Below, piece by piece: positions 1 to 9,293 of a DNA stretch of 45,744 nucleotides; position 1 is the first letter of the stretch, and each line of letters starts with the position of its first letter. Source of the stretch: Bacteroidota bacterium (GTDB lineage Bacteria > Bacteroidota > Ignavibacteria > Kapaibacteriales > UBA961); contig JAFDZU010000020.1 in NCBI GenBank assembly GCA_018266765.1, positions 28,153 to 73,896 on the forward strand, in the 5' to 3' direction. Both the position numbers and the translations under genes were made by a program. The notes beneath the pieces are model-generated. The model saw nothing but the letters and a program-made list of their open reading frames with translations, was not told the DNA's origin and ran no database searches.

Positions 1-870
1 CAAGGTATTTGGAATGTGTATCAATACAAATTGGCACTCTCAAATTTCAAATGGGCTACTCAATTATTTTATGCCGGTATCCGACAAGGTGCGGCTATAT
101 TTTCAGTAGCATGTTTAGCAACGCTTGCCGGAGTACTGTACACTCATAAATTTAAATGGAAAATACTGCTTCTTATTTTTCATATATTCTGTTTTACAGT
201 TTTGATTATTTCATTATCTCGAGCATCTTGGGTTGGTTATGCGTTTGGATTAATCTTGATTGGAATATTTGCTAAAGGTAAATATTTTTATCAATTTATT
301 TTTGGCTTTACTCTGACAGCTGTTTTTGTGATTACTTTTGGATTTTTATTTTTCGAAAAATATGCAGATGTAGCTGTAAACATAGCAGTTGCAAGATTTA
401 GTTCAAGTGCAAGCTACTCAAGCGATCCTTCATATTTGAGTAGAGTTTATGAGAATGAATCGCTTCTACGAGGAATTAAAAGTTACCCAATTGGTGGAGT
501 TGGTCTGCAAAAAGTACATAATAGATATGACGCAATCACTCGTTCAACAGTTATAAATACTTATGCACATAATAATTACATCGGAATGATACAAAAGTTA
601 GGGATACCCATTGCCCTACTTTATTTCTTCATTATTGGTGGATTTGCTTTTCGAAGTATAGTAATTGCCCGACAGGTTCGAGATCCTTTTTATATATTTT
701 TAGCAACGAGCTCCTTTTCAGGTATTGCCTCAATGGCTGTAATCAACTTTGTCGGAAGTGTTTTCGACTTACGAGAAGGAATGTTCTTACTTATAATTGT
801 TTTTGCTTTTTCATTCTTTGCAGAACAAGAATTACAGAAACAAAAAGCAATTCAACCATATAATTACTAA
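1..870 (+). CDS. O-antigen ligase/polymerase family protein, 5'-truncated by window edge
   Basis: The reading frame is open from base 1, so the visible 289 residues are the C-terminal part of a larger polytopic membrane protein. Hydrophobic segments alternate with short loops. One segment contains the SRASWVGY stretch typical of the Wzy_C/WaaL ligase core. It is followed by a large periplasmic loop with GGVGLQKVHNRYD and YAHNNYIGMIQKLGIP, where the His-Asn pair and the Gly-Ile motif before the next membrane segment match the family. Members polymerise or transfer undecaprenyl-linked polysaccharide at the periplasmic face of the inner membrane. Whether this one is a ligase or a polymerase cannot be decided. 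It ends 14 bp before the convergent downstream gene, with no hairpin between them. Confidence 0.8.
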   Translation, partial: QGIWNVYQYKLALSNFKWATQLFYAGIRQGAAIFSVACLATLAGVLYTHKFKWKILLLIFHIFCFTVLIISLSRASWVGYAFGLILIGIFAKGKYFYQFIFGFTLTAVFVITFGFLFFEKYADVAVNIAVARFSSSASYSSDPSYLSRVYENESLLRGIKSYPIGGVGLQKVHNRYDAITRSTVINTYAHNNYIGMIQKLGIPIALLYFFIIGGFAFRSIVIARQVRDPFYIFLATSSFSGIASMAVINFVGSVFDLREGMFLLIIVFAFSFFAEQELQKQKAIQPYNY

Positions 871-884
871 CTATAATCGATTGT

Positions 885-3800
885 TTATTTCACCACGGTC
901 ATTGTCCTCGAATCAAAAAACAATCCTGCTTGAAGTACGTAATAATAAACACCGGCATTCAATTCTTCTGCTGATAAATCAATACTATATGTTCCACCAA
1001 TAAGTGTTTGTGAGCCATCTAAAACTGTTCTCACAAGTGAACCTGTCATCGAATAAACTTTAAGTGTTACAGGAGTAGTTTCTTGTGTTGTAAATTCAAT
1101 TGAAGTCGAATTATTAAACGGATTTGGTCTATTTTGAGATAAAGATGGATTAGCTGTTGAATATTTAAGAGTTGTAATTGTACATTTACCACTTGCTATA
1201 AATGGAGATCGTCCTGCAAGCGGAATAATATCAATAAATTGCAATGAATCCGTATGAAAATTACTTGCTACAACCCTCATCGGAGAAATGAGTGTATCAG
1301 GCACCGTAACTAAGAATTTGAGTGATGCAATCTCTCCTGCTTTTACATCGTCCATATTCGTATAATTCAACTGAACAGATCCAAGTGTTGGAGCAACTCC
1401 AAGATTTTGAGTAATTGGAGAGCTTGCAGATAAAAATTTTAGCATTCGTGCATTATAATTGATATTTACATCAAAATTCATAGCTTTCAGCCAATACGTA
1501 GTTCCTTTATATGTAGCTGAAAAATCTTTTTCAATGAAAACCGGGATTGTTACCGTGTCACCAAGAGTCCCGGCAAGGGAATCCGGGAAAATAAAGTTTT
1601 TAGAAAACGCTAAACCCATAGGAACATCAGGAGCATATCCCATACCTGCAACCGAAGTAGAGTCAAACACAGTACATGGAACAATTGAACGAGCTTTCAA
1701 TTGAGGAGGAGCTGGTAATTCACGTGATGGGCAGAAACGAACTGTAAACACAATCGAATCTCCAACATTCAACGGCTGATTGCTTGGAGGAACACTACCG
1801 ACTATTGACATGTCTTTTCCAAGTCCGGGCAGTGAGTCAACAACTACTGGAACATCTCCCGTGTTTTTTACTGTAATTGTTCTATCAGCACAATCTAAAA
1901 CACGAACACTATCAAAATTAACAGTATCAATAATAGTAATTTCAGTTTTCTGGACTATCACTCTTCCTTCATCCGCACCGGCGAGAATCTGAAACAAAAT
2001 CGTTTGTTCAGTGTCAAATGAGATACTATCAACTGTAATTTTTTTGTCGGCTCGCTGTCCTGTAATTGATATGAATTTTGCAATTAAAAATGGTTGTAAA
2101 GAATCAACAGCACAGAAATTTTTGAGAATAAATTCAGTTCCTACTGTTGGAGAAGATTTTGCAATTATAGAGGGTGTGTACTGCGGGAAACATTTTGTAT
2201 TCAAATAGTTGGATGTAGCACCTACATAACGAAATTCGGTAGTATCATACCCCAAACGGCAGAAAATATCAACTAAATTTGCAGGAATTTGCCGAGTACT
2301 AAATATAGGAACAAACAAAGTATCGCACGTAGTAATTTTAAAAGTATCAATCTCAATTCGTTTATTATCAAAATTGAAATCTAAGCCAAAAGCCGGTGCA
2401 AAACCATTTCCGGAAACCAAAACCGTTGTATCAATATCTTTGCAGGGATTACTTACATACAATAACATTTTTGCTGAATATGTTCTATGGGCACGAGGTT
2501 TGAAATCAACCCTAATTCTAAGAGTATCTCCCGGATTCAACGTAATTGGGAACGGTCTTCCCTTTGTGTCAGAATACGTAAATACTCGTTCGTCCGGCTT
2601 GAAACTAACTGAATCAATTATAACAGGATATTGGTCAGGGTTTGTCAAAATCGAAGGAATTATTACAGTAATAATTCGAGGTGTACTAATTGTATCCACA
2701 CGAGCGGGAACAAACACATTCGCTGGAGGTGACGGTTTATAAAGCAATGAACGTTTTCCTAATAAATATACTTCATACGCTGCGTTCCAACCACTTCCAC
2801 TTGCATTTAAGTGCATTCGAGCTGCACAATCAACATATTTATCCTCGGCAGGTGTTCTAGGGCAGAACGTTATTCTTACTGTATCTCGAGTATCAGGTGG
2901 TATTGAAAACGGGAATGTTCCTTTAGGAGAAAATGCAGAAGTCCATGTCCAAAATTGAGGTGTTCCTCCGGGTATATTCAGACTGTCAATCCATAATGAA
3001 TCTACACTCATTGGATGAACAAGTGATTGATTCACAAGTGGTAGTTCACGGGTAATACAATCACAAGGTTTTACAAAACCCCAGTTTATGAGAGAAAGTG
3101 GAGCTTCAAGTTTTAAAATAATTCCTCGCGCTTTTAAATTTCCGGTTGAACTTATCGAAGGGCAAGGCGATTCAGAGAAAACTTTAACTTGACCATCATA
3201 TGTCTGAGCAGCAGTTGGAGCAAACTCTAACACAACTTGAATAGAATCACGTGGTTGAAGTATAGTTTTCATCGGACGACTTGCAGAAATCATTGTAAAC
3301 CCCGGGGGTATATACAAACTGTCCACTCGTACTGGTAATATCGAAATATTCTCAATAGTTATGGAATCTCTTTTTTTATCACCGACTTCTAATGTACCAA
3401 ATACAGTTAGTGTAGTAATACTTAATTTGGGTGTGGCTGATGTGCCAAATAAAGGAGCTGCCCACTGTACATTTTGTGATATATATTTTAAATATGCTCG
3501 GTCAGCTCGGTCTTGAGTTACATCATTCGGAGTATATCGGAAAATAAAACGAGCGGACTTCCCTACCGGAACGGTTATAGAAGCCGGGATTGATATAGGA
3601 TCTATAATAGTATATCTTCCTGATGGATCGCTTAATTGAATTTGAGATAGAATTTGATCTGTATTCACGATATTAATAATATCGAGAGTATCAAGTGCTG
3701 ATTGACAACCTACTACGTTTTCAGTTCGCATTACAATAGGGTCATATCTAAACGTTTCGATAACCCCGCGTCCTTGAATTGGAATACAAGCCGAAGTAAA

Positions 3801-5906
3801 ACACCTCTGCTCAAACAAACAAAGCTGATCTACATACAATGAATCTGTTATAGGACGGAAAGTAATTGGAATTGAAACCGTTTCGCCAGTTTTAATTGTA
3901 ACAGATTTAGCTCCTGTCAGAAAAAATACTTCTCCTGATTTTGGATAAAACGAAACTCGTAAATCATCGGGTGCAGAGTTTTTGCACGTTACTGTCATAG
4001 TTTTTTCTTGTCCTACTATTACATTTCCAAAATCTGCAAGTTTAGTTGACCATTCTACTTTTGCTTCATACCCTCGCCCGCTCACATAAATTTTACGGAT
4101 AATTGAACAATTCGAACCTTGAATCCTAGCAATAATAGTTATTGAATCTTTAAATAATCCTGAACGATTAGGGAAAAATCTGATAACATTTTGTTGATAT
4201 CCTGTATTGGGTAATAACGAAAATGGAAATCGTAAACTCCTTCCTGTGAATCCGTTTGGAATAATTATAGTATCAACAGTAACGGGTCGTGACGTTAAAT
4301 TTTTCCAAGTCCAAAGAATTGGATTACTTAATTGTCCTATGCACTCAGTTCCAAATTTTGCTGAATCAAGACGTTTCGTTCCACCGGCATCAAAAACACC
4401 CACTACATCCCTAACAACTCCTCGCAATGGGATAACGACAATGCCCGGACATTTATCATCCGATAACGTTTTGAGTGTATCATAATACAATCCTGATGTG
4501 TCTTTGGAATAAAATCGTACAGTAATATCAATACATTTTCCAATGCCAATTGTTTGCGGAAATGTTGCTGGACTAACTACTTGAAAAAGCTGAGGATATC
4601 GAACAGTAAAACCATTGAGGGTGAGTGGTCGAGCCGCCCCTACACTATCGCTTTGATTACAAATTCTAAATGTAGTGTCTTTATATAACTGTTCCTTACA
4701 CCCGGCAAAGAGAGTGTCAAAATTAATGGTATTAATAGTATACCGTAGTTCTGTAAGTCGAGTTAATCTAATTGGAATAAGAATTTGAGTACCGCATGAA
4801 TTGGTTGGTATAATTTTTAAATCTGCAATTATATTTCCAATGAGTGAAGAGTTGAATCGAACTTGAAAAGTGAAGGGCACTTGAGGATTTAGTGTTGCTG
4901 AATTTTGAGATAAACTAAAAGCCGAGGCATCTCGATTATCAATTCTCATTGTAACAGAACTTCCACAAATTGAAGTATCCATTATTGTTATGTTGTAAAC
5001 ATCTGTATTTACACATTTAATAGTTCCTGAAATACTCGTTGGAGAAGCCACTACTGTTTGGGGAACTGTCCGAGTAGATTTTTGGCAACTTGCACCCGAT
5101 TTCATTTCTCCTACATATCCCTTACCAGTTGCATCGCAGAGATTTATAACTCCTGCCGCTTCATTACAACGGTAATATACCAACAGTCCGGCTTCGTTGC
5201 CATTTAATTCTTTATCTTTTTGACAAATGATTTCTGTAGGTGTAAGTACGCGAGTCCATATTCTGATTTCATCCATTTGACCTTTGAAATTCTGAAACTG
5301 TGATTTATTATCTGAAAGTCCATTACAACTACCAATTTGTAACGGTACTTTTGACTGTTGTTTTTCATCAGTTGGACGAAGATAACTTGTAGGATATAGA
5401 GGATTATTTGCAGCAGCTACTTGAATTCCGTTAATGTATAAATAGCATGTTTTTCCAGCCCCATCAAAAACAGCCGAAAAATGTGTCCATTTACCGAAAT
5501 ATGCTCCAAAAGGATACCGAACGATGGTATTATCGGTACTTTTAAGTTTAGTTCCATCTCCATTAACTTCAAAAACAAGCTCATCATTCGGAGAAATATA
5601 CACTACCCAAACATCATTTACATCAAATGAAGGTCCCCACAAACCACCGATAAATTGCTGTTTTCCGGCTACTCGCGTAAGATTTAACCAACCTTCAAAT
5701 GTCAGTGCGGTTTGAGTTTTATCTTTAATTGAATATTTAGTAACATCAACATAATGCGTACCTTTATCACTGAATACTGTCAAAGTAAGTGCCGGTGAAT
5801 TATTGCACGATTTATCTTTATCACAAGATGCAGGAAATTGTGCTTTTAAACCTGTGAATGTAAATAAAAATAAGATAAGAAAGCGCGTAATTGTAGAAAT
5901 TTTCAT
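885..5906 (-). CDS. Secreted LamG / choice-of-anchor-D repeat protein with T9SS sorting domain
   Basis: A 1673-residue exported protein. Residues 1-22 are a Sec signal peptide ending GLKA|Q. Residues about 50-270 form a LamG/concanavalin-like domain (TFEGWLNL, WTHFSAVFDG, GQMDEIRIWTRVLT). About 280-1170 and 1310-1430 are many Ig-like ASPM/SPD-2/HYDIN (choice-of-anchor D) repeats with the recurring pattern of a short 'FG.v..G....v.i.N' strand followed by a P-rich strand. Stretches near 1180-1300 and 1440-1570 look cohesin-like. The last 85 residues (NRPNPFNNSTSIEF ... GVYYYVLQ) are a type A T9SS domain, so the protein should cross the outer membrane and stay on the surface or be released. AAGGA lies about 10 nt before the ATG. 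It follows the DUF1501 gene by 95 bp on the same strand and may share its transcript. Its ligand is unknown. Confidence 0.85.
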   Translation of the reverse strand: MKISTITRFLILFLFTFTGLKAQFPASCDKDKSCNNSPALTLTVFSDKGTHYVDVTKYSIKDKTQTALTFEGWLNLTRVAGKQQFIGGLWGPSFDVNDVWVVYISPNDELVFEVNGDGTKLKSTDNTIVRYPFGAYFGKWTHFSAVFDGAGKTCYLYINGIQVAAANNPLYPTSYLRPTDEKQQSKVPLQIGSCNGLSDNKSQFQNFKGQMDEIRIWTRVLTPTEIICQKDKELNGNEAGLLVYYRCNEAAGVINLCDATGKGYVGEMKSGASCQKSTRTVPQTVVASPTSISGTIKCVNTDVYNITIMDTSICGSSVTMRIDNRDASAFSLSQNSATLNPQVPFTFQVRFNSSLIGNIIADLKIIPTNSCGTQILIPIRLTRLTELRYTINTINFDTLFAGCKEQLYKDTTFRICNQSDSVGAARPLTLNGFTVRYPQLFQVVSPATFPQTIGIGKCIDITVRFYSKDTSGLYYDTLKTLSDDKCPGIVVIPLRGVVRDVVGVFDAGGTKRLDSAKFGTECIGQLSNPILWTWKNLTSRPVTVDTIIIPNGFTGRSLRFPFSLLPNTGYQQNVIRFFPNRSGLFKDSITIIARIQGSNCSIIRKIYVSGRGYEAKVEWSTKLADFGNVIVGQEKTMTVTCKNSAPDDLRVSFYPKSGEVFFLTGAKSVTIKTGETVSIPITFRPITDSLYVDQLCLFEQRCFTSACIPIQGRGVIETFRYDPIVMRTENVVGCQSALDTLDIINIVNTDQILSQIQLSDPSGRYTIIDPISIPASITVPVGKSARFIFRYTPNDVTQDRADRAYLKYISQNVQWAAPLFGTSATPKLSITTLTVFGTLEVGDKKRDSITIENISILPVRVDSLYIPPGFTMISASRPMKTILQPRDSIQVVLEFAPTAAQTYDGQVKVFSESPCPSISSTGNLKARGIILKLEAPLSLINWGFVKPCDCITRELPLVNQSLVHPMSVDSLWIDSLNIPGGTPQFWTWTSAFSPKGTFPFSIPPDTRDTVRITFCPRTPAEDKYVDCAARMHLNASGSGWNAAYEVYLLGKRSLLYKPSPPANVFVPARVDTISTPRIITVIIPSILTNPDQYPVIIDSVSFKPDERVFTYSDTKGRPFPITLNPGDTLRIRVDFKPRAHRTYSAKMLLYVSNPCKDIDTTVLVSGNGFAPAFGLDFNFDNKRIEIDTFKITTCDTLFVPIFSTRQIPANLVDIFCRLGYDTTEFRYVGATSNYLNTKCFPQYTPSIIAKSSPTVGTEFILKNFCAVDSLQPFLIAKFISITGQRADKKITVDSISFDTEQTILFQILAGADEGRVIVQKTEITIIDTVNFDSVRVLDCADRTITVKNTGDVPVVVDSLPGLGKDMSIVGSVPPSNQPLNVGDSIVFTVRFCPSRELPAPPQLKARSIVPCTVFDSTSVAGMGYAPDVPMGLAFSKNFIFPDSLAGTLGDTVTIPVFIEKDFSATYKGTTYWLKAMNFDVNINYNARMLKFLSASSPITQNLGVAPTLGSVQLNYTNMDDVKAGEIASLKFLVTVPDTLISPMRVVASNFHTDSLQFIDIIPLAGRSPFIASGKCTITTLKYSTANPSLSQNRPNPFNNSTSIEFTTQETTPVTLKVYSMTGSLVRTVLDGSQTLIGGTYSIDLSAEELNAGVYYYVLQAGLFFDSRTMTVVK

Positions 5907-6001
5907 AAGAGTAAAATCCTTCCTATCTCGATAAATAAATTCGGCGATACAATTTTGAGTAAAAAATCAAATAGCAATTTAGATAAAGATTTAGATTGTA
6001 A

Positions 6002-7585
6002 TCAACGTTCTATAATAATATTTCCAACTAAATATCTTCCACTTATTTTAACAGTACAAATATAACTTCCATTTGGAGATGTTAGTTCCACCGGAATACG
6101 CTGAGAACCAACTTCTAATAAACCGGTAAATAAAACTTCATTCGTTCTTCCGAGAATATCAGTTATAGAAATTTCTACTTCTGATTGTTTTTTAAGTTCA
6201 AATGAAATTTCAGTTTTACCCGATGTTGGATTGGGAGTTATCAAGAGTTCTTGAGTAGGAAAATCTGGCATTTCTGTTACACCGGTTATCGGAGATTGCA
6301 GTACAGGAAGAGCAACAAGTGAAGGATCATTTAACAAAGATCGAGTCTCTTCTTTGCTTGCTCCAAACCAAGTTTGAAGTACATCAGCGTAGACTTTCCG
6401 ATAATCATATTGATATTGTACATCATTATTATTATTGAGGTCAGATAAATTAGGATTATTTCCAAATACACCACCATTTACACGCGTTCCAAAAACAAAT
6501 TGTACAGAAGCAGCTCCGTGGTCTGTTCCTCTACTTCCATTTTCGCTCGGACGACGACCAAATTCAGAAACTGTAAGTCCAACAACTCGATTGGCAAATC
6601 CTTGTTGCAAGGCATCTCCGATAAATTGGCTAATTCCACTTGACAGTGCATTCAATAAACTTGGATGATTTCCACCTAAACTAACATCTTGTTGCTGAAC
6701 ATGAGTATCAAATCCTCCCATAGAACACATAAATACTTTAGAACGTATTCCACCGGAAATAAGCCGAGCAATCAGTTTCATTTGCTGTGCAAATCCTTGT
6801 GAATAGTTAATGGTGTTCTTTCCTTGATCGAAAGCACTTTTCACTATTTGAGAATATTTATCAGACTGTAATGCTATAGTACGTATATAGTTAAATTCAT
6901 TAGCAAAAGCACTATTCCCATCCATTGCTTGTTCATCGGGAGATAGTCCTTGTCCAAGTTTAAAAAACGAATCGGGGTCAGTCAGGGCAATTCCCATATC
7001 ACCTTTTTGGCTCTGGAATGCTAATGAAAGTGTTCCACCAATTTGAACACACAGAGGATGTTCAGGAATTTCAGTTGGGAAATTAGTAAGACGATTTGAG
7101 AAATATCGTCCAATCCATCCATCAGTTAGTCGAACATTCGGATCAGAATTATTAAAACCTGATAGCCAAATATCCGTTGAACGAAAGTGAGATAGATTTG
7201 GATTCTCATAACCAATACCTTGTATAACAGCAAGCCGGCCTGAATCTAAAAGCCCCATAAATCCATTACCATAAACATTATCAACCAATGCCGGATGCAA
7301 ATAAAAATTTGAATTTGCATATCTTTTAGCTTTGTCTTTCGGAACTGAAATTTCCGGACGAAGTCTGTAATAATTATCATCTTCTGCGGGAATAACTGTA
7401 TTAAGACCGTCATTACCTCCAAAAAGTTGAATAATAATTAAAATTGCATCATTCTCTTCGGCTTGTGCACCTAAAATTCCAACCGGAGATTTAGCATAAA
7501 CAGGCATTCCGCCTAACATTTGAGGAGCAAGTGCGGCACTAGCGGCAATTGCAGCTGATGACTGAATAAAATTTCTACGTTTCAT
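6002..7585 (-). CDS. DUF1501 family protein with Tat signal and T9SS C-terminal domain
   Basis: 527 residues. The N-terminus MKRRNFIQSSAAIAASAAL has the twin-arginine RRxFI motif followed by a mild Ala-rich hydrophobic region, as in a Tat signal peptide. DUF1501 hallmarks follow: IQLFGGNDGLNTVIP, SMGGFDTHVQQQ, VSEFGRRPSENGSRGTDHG. The family is placed near the alkaline phosphatase/sulfatase superfamily, and the Asp-His pairs would fit a metal site, but no activity is established. Residues about 447-527 (ITPNPTSGKTEISFEL ... GSYICTVKI) are a T9SS type A sorting domain. An AAGGA sequence sits about 10 nt upstream of ATG 7585. The gene starts 21 bp after the DUF1800 stop, so the two are almost certainly co-transcribed. 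This pairing recurs across Bacteroidota and Planctomycetota. Confidence 0.9.
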   Translation of the reverse strand: MKRRNFIQSSAAIAASAALAPQMLGGMPVYAKSPVGILGAQAEENDAILIIIQLFGGNDGLNTVIPAEDDNYYRLRPEISVPKDKAKRYANSNFYLHPALVDNVYGNGFMGLLDSGRLAVIQGIGYENPNLSHFRSTDIWLSGFNNSDPNVRLTDGWIGRYFSNRLTNFPTEIPEHPLCVQIGGTLSLAFQSQKGDMGIALTDPDSFFKLGQGLSPDEQAMDGNSAFANEFNYIRTIALQSDKYSQIVKSAFDQGKNTINYSQGFAQQMKLIARLISGGIRSKVFMCSMGGFDTHVQQQDVSLGGNHPSLLNALSSGISQFIGDALQQGFANRVVGLTVSEFGRRPSENGSRGTDHGAASVQFVFGTRVNGGVFGNNPNLSDLNNNNDVQYQYDYRKVYADVLQTWFGASKEETRSLLNDPSLVALPVLQSPITGVTEMPDFPTQELLITPNPTSGKTEISFELKKQSEVEISITDILGRTNEVLFTGLLEVGSQRIPVELTSPNGSYICTVKISGRYLVGNIIIER

Positions 7586-7606
7586 AATTATTGTTCCTTC
7601 AAAATA

Positions 7607-9187
7607 TTAGCATAAATGAAAATCGGGAGCTTTAATAAATGCCATCAATACAGCTTTAATTCCTCGTGCTGCTGATGTTCCGTTTGTTAACATTGCTTGC
7701 CATTCATAGCTTGGCTGTTTTTGCAGAAGTGCTTCTTCGAGATAATACTTGTGTCGCGAACCGGCAACAGATTTTGGCAAGAAAAACATTTCGAGGGCAG
7801 TTGTTAACTTATCTGCATCTGTATAATCGGGAAATCGTTTCGCCAAATCCAATAATTCTTGGTCAGTCATAGCAGATACAATTGCACTTGCAAATTGTCG
7901 ACGATTCGGGTATGTTTTTGTACTGATCCACCTACGATATCCTTCCCATCCGGATACATTTGGTGGATCTATAAGTGTTTGTTCCATTGATGTCATAGAA
8001 CTTCCTGCAGCAGTAATAAATGGCTTGGAAAGTTGACGAGCAAATCCTACGACATATTCGACTGGTGTTTTAATTTGAATACCAATGTTCGCTTCATCAA
8101 AGAAATGAGCACTTTTTAGAAGTATAGCAATCAGTGGTCTTATTTCAAAATTATTTTGCTTGAATACAGTTGCCATTTCTTCGATAACATTTTCATCTGA
8201 AGCAGTAGGACTGCTATACACAAAATATCTATAAACTTTACGAGAAATAAAACGTGCGATAGCATCTCCTCTGATATCAAAAATAATATCAATAAGTTTA
8301 TTGATTTCTTGCGTTTTTACCAAATGTTCAGTATTTGTATCGGCATCTCGGGCTACTATACTCGACCCAAGAACTTGCTTTGAACCTGTATCATGGTCAA
8401 GTGGGCTAAAATACGTTTCATAATCACCATTAGGCCTAGGTTCGTCGTTGAATTGCCCTACGCGCCATCCAGTTAAAACTCGTGCGGCTTCTTTTACATC
8501 ACCTTCAGAGTATTGACCTAAGCCACATGTAAATAGTTCCATTAACTCACGACCATAATTTTCATTCGGTCTTTTTCTTGTATTCAATATTCCACCAAGA
8601 TAAACAAGCATAGCACCGTCTACGGTAATATCTTTTGCAAATTGACGAAAATTACCAAGGCGATGTTCTCGAATTAATTTATTCTGACGATAAAGTAATT
8701 GTGGAGGAATATATCCGCCATCAATAGAAAATTCAGTCGTAAAATGGCTACTCCAGAATTGTGTTAATTTTTCGACGAACGAACCACTTTCAGTTCGCAT
8801 AAGTTCTGCCCACCATTTCACCAAATCGCCATAATATGAACTCCATTGTCCTTCGATAGAATTGCGTGTAAATATATCTGCTCCTTGTGGGTTTTCTGTG
8901 ATTTTATCAACCCAATTGGGTGCAACAGGTGGTATATCATTACCATTACCTAACATAAGTTCCACTGCTTCTTCGGCTGTTTTTCCAACGAGTTGATTAG
9001 CCATAAACACAGTAGGTGCAAATGTTATTCTTCGTAAAAGATGATAGACTTGAGCCAATGTAAGCGGCGTGGTTATTGGTTCTAATCCGGTTGAAAGAGC
9101 AGTTCTTTCTGGATTTGAGTGTTCGGCAGATTGCAACATCTCTTTGTTTTCATTTTTTAAAAAAGAGAAAAAGGAACGTCTGTCCAT
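7607..9187 (-). CDS. DUF1800 family protein, partner of DUF1501
   Basis: 526 residues from ATG 9187. A GTG four codons further upstream is open, but the strong ribosome binding site GGAGGT (9192-9197) lies between it and the ATG, so the ATG is chosen. The body matches DUF1800: YHLLRRITFAPT near the N-terminus, a region LTQFWSSHFTTE, the block NENYGRELMELFTCGLGQYSE, the metal-site-like LDHDTGSKQVLG, and the C-terminal DPPNVSGWEGYRRWIS. Biochemical function is unknown. The N-terminus MDRRSFFSFLKNE resembles a Tat n-region, yet no hydrophobic stretch follows, so it has no convincing export signal of its own. It is the first gene of the likely DUF1800-DUF1501 unit and would need its partner for export if it acts outside the cytoplasm. 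Confidence 0.9.
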   Translation of the reverse strand: MDRRSFFSFLKNENKEMLQSAEHSNPERTALSTGLEPITTPLTLAQVYHLLRRITFAPTVFMANQLVGKTAEEAVELMLGNGNDIPPVAPNWVDKITENPQGADIFTRNSIEGQWSSYYGDLVKWWAELMRTESGSFVEKLTQFWSSHFTTEFSIDGGYIPPQLLYRQNKLIREHRLGNFRQFAKDITVDGAMLVYLGGILNTRKRPNENYGRELMELFTCGLGQYSEGDVKEAARVLTGWRVGQFNDEPRPNGDYETYFSPLDHDTGSKQVLGSSIVARDADTNTEHLVKTQEINKLIDIIFDIRGDAIARFISRKVYRYFVYSSPTASDENVIEEMATVFKQNNFEIRPLIAILLKSAHFFDEANIGIQIKTPVEYVVGFARQLSKPFITAAGSSMTSMEQTLIDPPNVSGWEGYRRWISTKTYPNRRQFASAIVSAMTDQELLDLAKRFPDYTDADKLTTALEMFFLPKSVAGSRHKYYLEEALLQKQPSYEWQAMLTNGTSAARGIKAVLMAFIKAPDFHLC

Positions 9188-9191
9188 AGTG

Positions 9192-9197
9192 ACCTCC
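9192..9197 (-). promoter_or_regulatory. Ribosome binding site of the DUF1800 gene
   Basis: The minus strand reads GGAGGT, followed four bases later by ATG at 9187. It is one of the strongest Shine-Dalgarno matches in the window and decides the start against the in-frame GTG at 9199, which overlaps it. Confidence 0.75.
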
Positions 9198-9293
9198 ACG
9201 ATATTAAAAAAAAGAAAAATACACTTTTCACATTAACAATTCATCATTAAAAGTAACAGTATTTAACTATAAAAAGTTACGAAATGAGTCGTT

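Noticed and set aside
9188-9199. GTG start four codons upstream for the DUF1800 gene
   Set aside because: It overlaps the GGAGGT ribosome binding site that serves the ATG at 9187.
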